A DNA stretch of 64,000 nt, taken from the NCBI RefSeq assembly GCF_000005505.3, contig NC_016131.3, positions 30,681,001 through 30,745,000 of the forward strand, given 5' to 3'. Positions within the stretch are counted from its first letter, which is position 1; each line of letters opens with the position of its first letter. Shown one piece after another: positions 23,501-34,362 of this stretch. A program made the position numbers and the translations under genes. Origin of the DNA: Brachypodium distachyon. Taxonomy: Eukaryota > Streptophyta > Magnoliopsida > Poales > Poaceae. A model generated the notes under the pieces. The model was not told the origin of the DNA. It did not search any database and saw nothing but the letters and a program-made list of their open reading frames with translations.

Positions 23501-24882
23501 ACAAAGCCAGGGCTATTTGTCATTACATACCGGATAGAAGAGGGTATAAATGCCCCTCTCTTTATCATAGATGCCAGGAAAAGTAGGTCCGAATAGAGCA
23601 TAAACAGACACAAAAGTGGCTAACGTCGATGGACCACTGAAAGAAGAAATGGAAAAGGAGAATGATTAGTAACATAGCAAGAACCTTGTGCAAAATGGTT
23701 AATACAAAATGAGTGACCATGCCACATATAAGCTTTACTGTACCAGTCTATCCAAGGGTGCTTCAACAAAGACTATAGCAAAAAAGGAGTGTCTACAAGT
23801 TCCTCACCCAATTAAAGATGTTGCATATCTCAATTGCAATCTCTTGACATCAAAAATTTCTATGAGACGAAGCCTCTGTAAGAGAAACATAAAGGAACAT
23901 TATCATTTTCTGAAGGATAAATGAATAAAGTTCACCCATCTCAAATGTAAACATGCACTAATTTTTATACTCCCTCCATCCAGAATTAACTGACGTGGGT
24001 TTGTATAGATTCTTATACAAATCCACGTCAGTTAATTCGGGACAGAGGGAGTACCACATATTCTTAAAGTACTCACTCCGACCCACATTACTTGTCCCAG
24101 ATTTAGTACAAGTTGTGCTAAATCAGTGACAAGTAATTCCGCCCGGAGGAAGTAACTTTTACTGTAGAATTCAATTTACCAACAAATGTTCTTGTATACA
24201 TGAGTTCAGTACACATGGGGGCAATGATGTCTACGAGGCAGCTGAAATGTCTACAAAAACTCAAGCATATGACTGCACTAATACAAACGCACCTGCGACC
24301 AAGTATCGAAGCGCAAGTGAAACCCGTGGTCCGGAAAGCTTATGACAAGGTCCAACTCTAGAGGCTCCTGGAATCACAGGAAGAACAACACCAATCGGTT
24401 AAGCTTAATTCGCTGGCTCTGGTAACATCAAACAAAGCTCCCCATCACCAAACCTCATCGAAGTACTTCACGTGCACGACATCGTAGATGTTTGGTTGGT
24501 GCTCTATCTGCGCAAACGCATCTGAAATCGGCATCCCTGCAGCAATCATCAGGAGCTCTCGCGTCAGAATTCTTGGCAAAAAATGAAACTTTTTCAGCTA
24601 AATGGGTTGCTTCAAGCACAAGGCTTCCCCCCCTCGCGTGCGAAGCGAAAGCAAGCAACTGACGAGTTCTCAATCCCGATCCCAACCGACGCGCTAGGGT
24701 TGGGGGCGGAACTCACCTAGAGTGAAGGGGCCGACGCCGAGGCCGGGGCGGAGGTCGAGGGTGATGGCCCCCATGGCCGTGCCCTCGCAGCGCCGCCTAA
24801 CCGGCACCGTGGCCGGAGACGGCGACCCGACCGCCGCCCCTGCCCCTCCCCCCACCATCGCCGGTGACCTTTGCGCCTGCAT
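20597..24882 (-). CDS. UPF0183 / PHAF1-like protein (At3g51130 homologue)
   Basis: Fourteen exons on the minus strand: 24882-24717, 24536-24454, 24367-24293, 23875-23808, 23636-23531, 23423-23363, 23273-23104, 22781-22719, 22639-22592, 21825-21712, 21598-21499, 21420-21347, 20863-20759 and 20644-20597 (426 aa). All junctions are GT-AG and the frame is unbroken. Diagnostic stretches include DLRPGLGVGPFTLG, DVVHVKYFDEEPL, LPLEFPDGTTPVTCRVS, WTELGRPCGIH, TTLCGDYFYNYFSRGIDILF and KCNFVIYD. These identify the family conserved from plants to humans (C16orf70/PHAF1), which in mammals joins BCAS3 on forming autophagosomes. A comparable plant role is inferred. The ATG at 24882 is the first in frame; a second at residue 9 is possible. 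There is no signal peptide or membrane span. Intron 3 holds two MITEs. Confidence 0.94.
23970..24051. mobile_element. Stowaway MITE, 82 bp
   Basis: Ends are CTCCCTCCATCC and GGGACAGAGGGAG, with TA on both sides (23968-23969 and 24052-24053). The interior palindrome around GTTTGTATAGATTCTTATAC is shared with the elements at 54498-54579 and 47237-47299. It lies in intron 3 of the UPF0183 gene. Confidence 0.88.
24072..24152. mobile_element. Stowaway MITE, about 81 bp, of a second family
   Basis: Ends are CTCACTCCGACCCACATTAC and GTAATTCCGCCCGGAGGAAG, with TA at 24070-24071 and 24153-24154. The interior ATTTAGTACAA...GCTAAATCAGTGAC resembles the element at 39341-39422. It lies 20 bp from the preceding MITE in the same intron. 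Confidence 0.85.
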
Positions 24883-25396
24883 CGCGGGGGTGGCCGCCTC
24901 CTCGCCGTGTCCTTCTTCCGATCGTCGACTGGTTTGTTCCTTCCTCTGGTGTTGGGGTGGATCCGATTGGATTCGCGTGTGGGCTTTGCGCGTTTGCGTT
25001 TGCTTCGATTCCTTCTCCTCGCCGAGGAGTCTGGCTTAACGAGAAACCAACGGCACGCGGGACCGGCTTGCCAGTGTGAGCCGCAGATATAGGCGGGCCC
25101 GGGCGGGCCCCGGCGGGCTTACTCTTGGGTTTGCTTGTGCTTGCGTTACGTTTTTGCTTTCTCGAAAGGGTTTTCCATGTCTTAGATCGACATGGTAAAT
25201 AAGGAGCCGCTCACAGGTTTGAGAATATAGGCATGGAATTTGTTAGGCCAAAGTACAAAGCGCGGATGAACGGCTTAGATCGACATGGTAAATAAGGGTT
25301 ATTCTTCCTTATGTCACTCCAAGATGAGATGGGACTGCTCTATTTCTTAAACAATTTTTTTATAATTGAGAGAATCATTGAAGTAGATAATTTTTA

Positions 25397-26288
25397 TTGG
25401 CACATAACTTAGTATATTTCGTTGGCCGATCTAGAAATGCATTTCTTCCTTCTAAACTGAAAGGACAAAATGCAACTTAGTATACATACATAAGAAAGTT
25501 TATATATGATTACCAACGGTTAAACTGGAAGCTTCTAAACCGACTCGAAGAAAATTAGTTCAAGACTCTTCACAATCTGCAACCAAGGGTGCCAAGCTAG
25601 TTTTCTTTTAACAAACTCTCGAGTTATGCGATTTGACTTTAACCTTTTTTGCACACGTCTACTTGAGATCGCGATGCATGGATAAGCACATAAGTGTGTG
25701 GGCATGATGAATGTCCAAAATAGCTCCATTTAATCAATCTCGCGGAGCACTCATTCAAGAACTGTTAGCTCACTTAGTCAATTTATTTTTTTGCGAATAA
25801 TCTCACTTAGTCACTTGACACATGGTATAATTCAACCATTGTTGTGCCTATTAATTGAACCAATGATTCATGGATGATTATTCACTCTTACACACAAGAG
25901 TCAATTTGCTAGCACAAATATATTTTTATCAATCCCTATTCGGATCGTTGCAGCAATAGCCAGGGCGTTTGCCGCAGGCGCATTCCCCCACCTCCAAACC
26001 ATTATTTGAGCATAACCGCCAGCATGCTTGAGTTGTACAATTTTTAAGCTGGAAACATTGTGGCGTTCCTGTACTTCCTCCGTCTGTGCACAAGAAGTCA
26101 TTGTAGCCACAACCTTATTAGTATGTTTCCAAACAAGATGCAAATATTAAAAAAAGAAAAGAAAAAGGAAGGGCACATATACGATGAAAGAACATACTTA
26201 TGTTAGTCCCGGATGCATGACAGGACAACAAAGTGATCGAGATATGACTATAAGAGCTATCAGGCATAAAGCCCTTGTGTTGGTATTT
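25397..26288. repeat. Left copy of a 0.85-0.9 kb direct duplication carrying a defensin-like locus
   Basis: It begins TTGGCACATAACTTAGTATA and ends AAAGCCCTTGTGTTGGTATT. It matches 32893-33740 throughout in the same orientation with moderate divergence and small indels. The two copies are about 6.6 kb apart. Confidence 0.85.
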
Positions 26289-26290
26289 TT
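25929..26290 (-). pseudogene. Defensin-like cysteine-rich peptide, damaged paralogue of 33399-33752
   Basis: Exon 2 (26083-25929) keeps an intact frame of 50 residues with eight Cys in the same order as the downstream copy: C-x5-C-x4-C-x3-C-x9-C-x-C-x6-CC, ending CCNDPNRD. The acceptor TGCACAG and a TACTAAT-type branch site are preserved. Exon 1 (about 26290-26198) aligns to the signal peptide exon of the intact copy. However, the start codon position has changed, and a 2-nt insertion near 26240 throws the hydrophobic segment out of frame with exon 2. A downstream in-frame ATG would give a non-hydrophobic start. It is probably not secreted unless a different first exon is used. The frame that scanning reports across this exon on the minus strand is a shifted one and is not the peptide. 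Confidence 0.7.
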
Positions 26291-26449
26291 CACATACCTC
26301 TTTCTAAAGTACCAGAGCAATTTATTTGTAAATAAATCTATATACCAACCCTAGGTGAAATGGACATGATGTCTATGGATACGACCTTCGGCATCCTCAA
26401 TTCTATAGTATTCGATAACATTTATAGTCAGGTGAAGTCAAGTAATATT

Positions 26450-27850
26450 TGTTTTCAATGTCATATGCATGAAGAGCCAGAGCTACTATCTTCTATCATT
26501 TTATTACGTAGTTATTTGGTCGAGCTTTTGAAGTCCAAGGTCAAGATGAGATACAATGGAGGCAGCGGGAGGTGCAACAAGAATCAAACATCCATGCAGC
26601 TGAGAGAGAAGGATTTCAAGTCTACTTTCCAACAAATCAAACGGCCCATGATTCGGAGCTTGCTAGAGAAAGATATTACAAATTAAAGTTGAATCTGATT
26701 CGGATCCGAGCTGTCAGGAGACCCAAATTTGTTTTAATCACCCAGGCCGCATCCGGAGTTCAAATTAAGCAAACAAGTACTTGTTGGAAGCATCATTTCA
26801 AGACCTTTCCAAAGGATCCGGCCCCACCAAAATATTCGACGCAAGCTGACTGTCACGGACAAAACAAGCTGACGGATCAGTTTTTCAGTTTCCTAAAGAG
26901 TTGTTGTTTTGTTAGGAAACTTACAGCTCGTTTCTCAACCAAGAATTCATTTCATTTGATCAAAATGAAATGAAATCCAATTTTTGATAGGATTTCATTT
27001 GGTTGAATTTGAATTCCGTGTTGAAAAATCATGTTTGTTTACCACATGGAATTGAAGAGTGAGAGACAATTCTAAAGAAATGATGGCTTTTAGAGAGGAA
27101 TTGAGACTAGTTATAGTGTGATTTCATGTAATTTAAGATTGAATTCCTGTGGCTAATTCCGTGCCAACCAAACAAGTTGTTTTTTGGCATTCAAAATGAA
27201 TTCTACAATTTTATGCCCAAATGATGAGTGTCAAACGAGCTGTTAGAGATAGAGTTGGATTTCAGCTCCATGCCCAAGTTGGCTGAAAATCCATCTTCCT
27301 CCTCCTTTATATACCTTTATATACCCCATGAGCCCCCTTAAGGAGTTTTGGGTTTTGTTTAGTTAAAAGTTAACCATCTCTGCAACTTCGTGTAATCGTG
27401 TGTGTCGGTTAGACCACCTGTTTTACCGCTTTCGGAACCCCAACTTATCGTCTCGTTGAGACATTGGTTTTATATAGTATATTCGCAATTTCAGATTGCA
27501 TCCGCTATTTATCTTGTTCTTACTTGTTCTTCGATTGCTTGCAGGAACAAAGACCTTCGTGGTCAGGTTGATCGTGCCCCCGCGTGATCAATAACCCTCT
27601 GGAGTTGGTGTATCGATTGCTAAGGCAATGCCTCCTAGGCCGTACTCGGATTGTCAACGTCACCTCCTATCCAAATCGAGAGTTATCAATCTCATCGAAA
27701 GATCGGGTCACCCCGACCCACATCACTAGGACAGTTGGCCAATCTGCACAGAACAATCACCAAAGATCCTCTAAAAGAAATCAAATGCTAGATTCAATAG
27801 GTTGATGCAAACGGTTTATTCAATGGTAGATGCCGTGTACAACATGAGAA
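26450..27850 (+). mobile_element. LTR retrotransposon remnant (LTR-like), interrupted by a MITE
   Basis: The sequence on both sides of the MITE at 26924-27242 reads continuously when the MITE is removed (GTTAGGAAAC then GAGATAGAGTTGG). A CTCCTTTATATACC TATA-like box near 27300, followed by a leader of several hundred bases with no gene, is typical of a grass LTR. No internal gag or pol region, primer-binding site or second LTR is visible, and boundaries are approximate. Confidence 0.4.
26924..27242. mobile_element. Tourist-like MITE, 319 bp
   Basis: CAGCTCGTTT (26924-26933) and AAACGAGCTG (27233-27242) are perfect 10 bp terminal inverted repeats. TTA flanks both sides (26921-26923 and 27243-27245), the PIF/Harbinger-type duplication. 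It is inserted in LTR-like sequence. Confidence 0.85.
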
Positions 27851-28512
27851 TGGTGGAGACAAGCATTGCTGCTTTCCTTGACTTCACATCTTCAATTATT
27901 AACAACACGCGTCCCTAGCGTTAGCGGCCGTCCAGTTGTGAAATTTAGTCGTACGTTTGTGGGCATTTGTCCTATAGAAAAAAAATGTAAACTTTCTGGT
28001 TAGTAGAGCCTTCGACCTATGGCTAGAGCCTAATGCTAGACGTTAGGAGATGTAATGATTGAAACTACTTTCTGGAAATAAATATTGGACCAGTGGGGTA
28101 AAAGAACAAAGACAAAGTCTTTCTCTTCCGTTCCCTTGAGCCAAGTGGGATTTCATGGCCGAGTTCTCCTTCTTGAGATCGTTACATTGGAAACGCGCCG
28201 ATCAATCTATGCCATACCATAGTTTGGTTGACCAAAAGAGAAAAAGGAAGCGGGATCTCTGCTCCACAGAAACGTAGCCGCCGTTGGGATTGGTTTTGCG
28301 GGCATACAAAATTCAGTGGTCACTGCTTCATCATGCTTTCCTCCCAAAAACCAATAAAACATTTAGTATTTCTTAAACAAATTAACTTCACGCAAATTGA
28401 ATTTTCATTATTATGAATTCAGATATTTGAATTATTCTTATCACTGTATTTGTCGAAACTGACGGGCCCGGCAACATGCGCCAAGTTATTATTAAGGACA
28501 CCAAAGTTGGGC

Positions 28513-29095
28513 ACCATAGAAGCTCCCTCGGTCTATCAATACAGTGAGCCATCCATTTTCTAGATCTAATATTTTCTGGCCGTTCGATCAGATTTGATAT
28601 GCGATGTGCCGTCTGTCCTCAGATTAGCTACTCCCGAAGAAAAAATGGGAGTTCTCTGGTTGATTGGACCGAGTCGGCCCATTCTCCCATGGAGCGATTG
28701 GTTTCCCAAACTACCGCCTTCTCATCAACGAAAGATAGAGACGTCAACACCTCGTCTTCGCATGCACTGTAGAAGAACCAGTCCCCTCCTCCTCCGTGCC
28801 ACCATAGAATCTCTCTCGGCCTATCAATAGTTACCATGAGCCATCCATTTCCTTGATGTAATACTTTTTAATCGTCCGATCATATTTGATATTCACTGGC
28901 CCATCTGTCCTTGGAGTATCTGCTCCCAAAGAAAACATGGGAGTTCTCTAGTTGATTGGTCCGAGTCGGCCCATTCTCCCATGGGGCGATTGGTTGCCCG
29001 AGCCGCCGCCTTCTCATCAACGAAAGAGAGAGACTGCAACACCTCATCTTCGTATGCGCAGCAGCAGACCAGCCCCCTCTTCCTCCGTGCCACTA
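28513..29095. repeat. Two-copy tandem repeat, unit about 290 bp
   Basis: GAGCCATCCATTT (28545 and 28838), GGGAGTTCTCT, GAGTCGGCCCATTCTCCCATGG, CCGCCTTCTCATCAACGAAAGA and CCTCCGTGCCAC occur in the same order in both units. A third, much shorter and diverged unit may follow to about 29250. No coding capacity is evident. Confidence 0.75.
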
Positions 29096-29872
29096 CAAGG
29101 CAGTGCCAAGACCTATCACAGTCTTCTCGCGCCCTCATCGTTTTTGACCGTTTGATCTCCTCAGTGGAACATTCCTGACCGTTAGATCTTTCAGTCTGTT
29201 CCACCCGGCCATTTGTCCTTGCGGCCCGCTGCTCCGTGGAAATATTCCATGGAATCTGTTTTTTTATAGAAACGTCTGGCTTTATTAAGTCAATAAGCAG
29301 AGTATAAGGGATCAAAAAACTAAAAAAAAACAGACAACAAAGATAAAAAAAACTGCCTCGATCCCGATCCCTCGTCGACGCCTGCCCTCCTCCCTTGTCC
29401 CGGTGTTCCTTGGCCCTTGCGCAGGCTCGCAGCAGCCCTCCAGACCTTTGGATGAGAAGGAATACTGCACCATCTCCCTTCGAATTGTGGCCCTAAGACT
29501 TAGCAACAACAGTTAGTACTGCAACATGTCGTTTATTGAAGGATGGATTTTCTGATTAATCTCACAAATCGAATTGCAGGACAAGTCTTGATCATGTTCT
29601 TAGCTATGTGGAAAACCCTGGATTGCTACAGCTTGCAGATCGTGCTTGTTTTGTTGCCTTTTGAGAATTATCTTGCCTTAGATAAGGCATGGTAGTATGG
29701 GTCATTAAGGCTCTTTCGTTTTGGAAATTAACTTTAGCGGAGCCGGTAAGCCTGGTTCATGATGATTTTAAATGAAAAGGACATAATAAAAAAATAACGA
29801 TCAGATCGGTAGCCTTGAAAAGACTTGATGCTAACTGATTAACTGGCATAAACAAGTTGTTATTGTCAATTA

Positions 29873-30208
29873 GGGCATGTACAATGGTTGATAAGACTGT
29901 TTTAATTTAGGCATTCCACGTCAATTAAAAAAGACAACAAAACATGTTGTACAATGGGTTATCTCTTAGTGTTCTATCTTAGAATTAATGTTTAGATGAA
30001 TAAAATTAACTAAATAAATGCTAAGAAAATGTGAAATCTGGTACAATGGTAAATTTGCCTTATCTTTGCCTTATCATTCTTGTGAAGAGATCATCTCTTA
30101 CTTAAGAGAATGCTTGTGCCTTTTCTTCGTTTCTCTCTCTTCCACGTCAGATTTTATCATATGTGGCATTGCTAAGAAAAGGATGACGTCACCCCATTGT
30201 ACACGCCC
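29873..30208. mobile_element. Tourist-like MITE, 336 bp
   Basis: GGGCATGTACAATGG and CCATTGTACACGCCC form 15 bp terminal inverted repeats with one mismatch. TTA occurs at 29870-29872 and 30209-30211. The interior is AT-rich and non-coding. Confidence 0.85.
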
Positions 30209-30502
30209 TTAGCATGAATGCCGCCGGCAGAGCTTATCCTTTATGGCTCTGTGCAATATATTTGAAGTTGTCACTAAAGCAAAATTCAACTCGTTCCTGC
30301 AGAAGTGCAGATTCATGAATGAGTCATCAAATATGGAAAAACCGAAGTGAAGAAGATCAGAAATAGATACTTGTCATCTTAGCAAGCTAATATGTAGAAA
30401 AAGCAGGCATGGACAGAAATACAGGTGACAATCCATATCAACTCTCCGAAGAGATTATAGTTGCATCCTACATGAGATATCTTCCTGCATTTATCTGAAA
30501 GG

Positions 30503-31037
30503 GTAAAATACACCACTAGTCCATGAACTCGGCGAAAATGAACACTTTAGTCTACAAACTCGGAAAACGCACACTTAAACCCCTAAACTGGGACAATTGT
30601 GTCACTTTAGTCCAAAAACGGTTCGGCGAGGATTGAACACGCCACCTGGCCACCACATTGGCTTCGGCGACCCCTTCACCGGTGTCGTCTTGTCAAAATT
30701 GAGCGTTGTTGGCTTGATAGCAACCTTAGGCGAGACGGCGGCGGCAACGGTGTGGTTCTCAGGGCCCCAGGATCACCGTCTGGGCACGGCCGCCTTGCCC
30801 CTCGCGGGCAGCTCGGGCATGGTGCTTTTGCAAAAAGAATTCTTGAGAAAATCGAGTAGCAGCCTGCGGTCCTGGCAAAGCCGACGTGGTGGCCACGTGG
30901 CATGTTTAAGCCTCGCCGAATCATTTGTGGACTAAAGTGACACAATAGTCCTAGTTTAGGGGTTTAAGTGTGCATTTTTCGAGTTCGTAGACTAAAATGT
31001 TCATTTTTGCCGAGTTCATGGACTAATGGTGTATTAT
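30503..31037. mobile_element. Non-autonomous DNA element with long (about 160 bp) terminal inverted repeats
   Basis: The left arm (TACACCACTAGTCCATGAAC, CACTTTAGTC, CTTAAACCCCTAAACT, GTGTCACTTTAGTCC) has its reverse complement at the right (GGACTAAAGTGACAC, AGTTTAGGGGTTTAAGTG, GTTCATGGACTAATGGTGTA). A GC-rich core of about 200 bp lies between, with no recognised protein. The long repeats suggest a Mutator-like derivative; no target duplication was identified. Confidence 0.65.
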
Positions 31038-31039
31038 GA

Positions 31040-32890
31040 TAATCATACAAGTTGTCACCAAAGATATCTTATGATAATCCATCTTTGTTTGTCAGCTGAT
31101 GCTAATCCATCTTAATCAGCTGCAGAATATCTGCATGTCTCTACATTGGCGTCTATGTCAAATTCATCATTTAATGGCCTCAGTGATGCAGGATCCTTCA
31201 GTTCATTCGTTCATGCTTCATATTATCAATGGAGTGGGAAATTGTGATCCAAGTAAGCAGATTTTTTAAGTACATTGCAAATTATCGCGCTGGCATAATA
31301 TTATCAATATATTGCCAATGGATTTTCCTGTCATAATCAATCTTGTGCTTTGGTTGTTAGATTCCCACCTATATATCTCGCATTCACGCGTACAAAAGAA
31401 AATGCACCGCGAGGTTATAATACCCAAGGATTAATTGAAACAAAGGTTGCTCGCTACTCAGGTACCAATTAAACTTCTCTGATATACATATGGCTATATA
31501 TTTTATGATCGTTGGCCTGAAAGTAATATACGGTTCGAACCGGTTATGTTGTTGTATCTTGTAGGTTTTGGTACGCTTAGACTGTGAATCTCCCCTTCTG
31601 AACTCTAGATTTTTCATAGGTATATTAACTTTATGGTCATTTTATATATTTTACTTCCTTATTAAGTGACTCACATTTGTCTAAATATGAAGTAGCATTT
31701 ATTTATTTAGGAAGAGACCATGGTTTTAAAAGAAAAAAAAAGAGGAGACCAACAGTGCACAGCATCTGTACCCTGGAGTAGATGGTCTCGAGTACCTAGA
31801 TGGCCAAGAACAGTGACCCTCCGCAGGTAACAGTCAAAACTGAAATGGTCTTCCTTTTGTCGTTTATCACTTTCGAGTCATATTACTCGAAAGGAACTTT
31901 CCAGTCATAGAATCATTATTACCGTGTATGCGAAGAGATGTCGTCCTGCTTTTCAGTGGCACACGAAAGCTCCACGAAGAGACTATTGTATAAAACAAGG
32001 TTTTGGCAGGAGAAGTTGGATGCAAAAAAGCTCGATTCTTACATGTACTTTGATTAACTCTTGCTTCCATGGTTGTCTCTGATGTTTACTCGTTTTAAAC
32101 AACAACACATGATGGAAACGAAAAGATATACGGAGTATCAGTTATTGGTAGGAGAAGAATTTACTGTGTTTCAGTTAGCAATGAGGCTCTGATCAGTAGT
32201 GAAAGTGGTAAAGAAATGGAAGAAATTGATGAAGATTAGCATGTTTTCTTAGAAGGAGATCATGTAAATGGTAATAAAAAACAATCTCTCATAATCTGTA
32301 TTTTAATAGGCAGTGCTCTCTTGTCTCAGTTCTTGTAAGTACTCCTGTCATGGGCGTACATTCCTATAGGGCCACAGCCCTAGGTATCCATATAAGAGAC
32401 AATATTCCATTAGCATCTCCTAAATTAGTTAGGCACGAGATAAGATAGGAATATTGAAATATGATTTGTTAGGAAAGTAGAGATTAGTTTCTTGGATGTT
32501 AAGTCGAGTCTTCCCTGTATAAAGGGCCCCCTTAGCCGTTATGACGCAAGTAAGAATAAACCAATCTAGTTATATCTCCTCCCTGTCCTTGAGGTGCGGC
32601 TGCCTTTCATGGCACCGTCGCGCCTCTTGGGTCCAGGATCACCTCGTACAGGCTCTAAAGCCATTATCTCCCATGTCGTGAACCTGGTTCATGACAATTC
32701 CATACTTATTTGATCCTGACTAACTGCTGCAAAAGAGCTTGAATTCATGCGGTCTTCATATGGATAGTGTAATATATCTCATGAATGACTACTGCAAGAA
32801 GGCTGAGGACTATACATGCCCGTATAGTGGCAGGGATAGAGTGGACGACAGCACAGGGCCTCCATCCGCGAGGCCTGAGATTTCTCAGTC
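31040..32890. other. Intergenic; part looks LTR-derived
   Basis: Mostly AT-rich with no exon recognised. The segment about 32340-32700 has a CTGTATAAAGGGCC TATA-like box and a leader ending near a GTTCATGACA sequence, which resembles a copia-type LTR. Neither boundaries nor internal genes can be shown. Confidence 0.35.
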
Positions 32891-32892
32891 CA

Positions 32893-33740
32893 TTGGCACA
32901 TAACTTAGTATGTTTTGTTGGTCGATCTAAAAATGCATTTCTTCCTTCTAAACTGAAAGGAGAAAGTGTAACATGGTATGCATACATAAGAAAGTTTCAT
33001 ATATGATTACCGACAGTCAAACTAGACCCTTGTAAACCTACTCGAAGGAGGTTACTTCAGACTCTTCACAATCTGCAAACAAGGCTCTTGTTATTTTTAA
33101 GCGAACTCTCAAGTTATATTTTTTGAGTTTAATGTCTTTGCACAGGTCTACTTGAGATCACGATGCATGGATAAGCACAAGTCTGGCATGATAAATGTCC
33201 AAAATAGCTCCATTTAATCAATCTCACGGAGCACTCCTTCAAAAACTGACAGCTCACTTAGTCACTTGATACATAGTATAGTTCACCATTGTTGTTTCTA
33301 CTAACTAAACCAATGATTCATGGATGATTATTCACTCTTACACGCAAGGGTTTGCTTGCACAAATATATTTTATCAGATCATTTTTTACAACGTTCAGTC
33401 ATGATGGTACGTAGCAGCAATTGCCAGGGAGTAGGCAGTAGCATTGTGTCTCCTCCAAACCTTTATTTTCGCATAACATCAGGCATGCATCAGTTGTACA
33501 GTTTTGAAGCTGGAAACATTGTTTCTGTCCTACTCCAGCTGTGCACAAGAAAGCCCAGTAGCCACAACCTTATTAGTACGTTTCCAAACAAGATCCAAAT
33601 ATTCAAAAAAGAAAAGGAAAAGGAAGGGCATATAGAGAATGTAAGAACATACTTATGTTAGTCTCGGTTGCATGACAGGACAACAAAGCGATAGACATGA
33701 CAATGAGAGCTACCATGCATAAAGCCCTTGTGTTGGTATT
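32893..33740. repeat. Right copy of the direct duplication carrying the intact defensin-like gene
   Basis: It matches 25397-26288 in the same orientation, from TTGGCACATAACTTAGTATG to AAGCCCTTGTGTTGGTATTG. Similarity ends just 5' of the peptide gene's start codon, so the promoter at 33760-33840 is not shared with the damaged copy. Confidence 0.85.
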
Positions 33741-33752
33741 GTTAAGGGCCAT
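33399..33752 (-). CDS. Small secreted cysteine-rich peptide, defensin-like (CS-alpha-beta type)
   Basis: Two exons on the minus strand: 33752-33653 and 33538-33399, joined in phase 1 (79 aa). Exon 1 encodes a start, a short polar head and a hydrophobic core (ALCMVALIVMSIALLSCHA) typical of a secretion signal, with cleavage expected near residue 28. Exon 2 supplies the mature domain with eight Cys: C-x5-C-x4-C-x3-C-x9-C-x-C-x5-CC, ending CCYVPS. The CxxxC and CxC pairs are the signature of the cysteine-stabilised alpha-beta fold. An intron right after the signal peptide is usual for plant defensin-like/LCR genes. These peptides are apoplastic and act in defence or in pollen and embryo-sac signalling; which applies here cannot be told. 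A TATA box sits about 75 bp upstream. Exons are too short for ordinary ORF lists. Confidence 0.82.
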
Positions 33753-33826
33753 GGGGAGCAGCTTGTTCGATGATCCTTTTGTCTAGCCGCTGTTCTTCAG
33801 TGTGACCCTCTTCTTTGTTGCTGATG

Positions 33827-33834
33827 TTTATATA
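33827..33834 (-). promoter_or_regulatory. TATA box of the defensin-like gene
   Basis: TATATAAA reads on the minus strand about 75 bp upstream of the ATG at 33752. It lies outside the duplicated segment, so the damaged copy at 25.9-26.3 kb lacks this promoter. Confidence 0.65.
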
Positions 33835-33964
33835 GAGGCAGAAGCCACTCACTCTTATCCCTTCTTAATTATGTTGGTAGATTTTAGATTGTATCCTTGT
33901 AATACACATATATGTTGGCAGCTTTTAATTTGTATCCTCGTATTGCACGTATATATTATTATTA

Positions 33965-34074
33965 CCTCCGATTCATATTACTTGTCTCAACTTTGTCCAA
34001 ATATGGATGCATCTATGTTTAAAAAGCGTCTAGATACATGTAATATTTTGACAAGTAATTTCGGCCGAAGGGAG
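33965..34074. mobile_element. Stowaway-like MITE, about 110 bp
   Basis: CCTCCGATTCATATTACTTG is the complement of CAAGTAATTTCGGCCGAAGGGAG, with TA at 33963-33964 and 34075-34076. The interior ATGCATC...GTCTAGATACATGTAATATTT is shared with 35308-35415 and 63507-63614. It lies about 130 bp upstream of the defensin-like gene TATA box. Confidence 0.75.
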
Positions 34075-34362
34075 TAGGATGTTTGATAATTGTAGCCACT
34101 TCTGTTAGGATGTTTGTTATGACCTCCTTGTTATGTTGTAATGTAAGGTTGAGTGCAACTTTTATATGGTCAATCACACTAGCCCCCGGGGAGTGATTGA
34201 CCACATAAATGGAATTGGCGATAAACAAATGATGCACAAAAACCAGTTATATCAGTAATATGGGTCGAAAGGGAGTATTTGATATTCTACGTGTCATACA
34301 TTTTTCTCTAAAGTTAAGCTAGGACATATTACATTTAGGAACATATGTAGCACTACTTAATA

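Noticed and set aside
25901..26143. 80-residue minus-strand frame over the damaged defensin-like locus
   Set aside because: It is frame-shifted relative to the eight-cysteine frame and reads through the intron acceptor.
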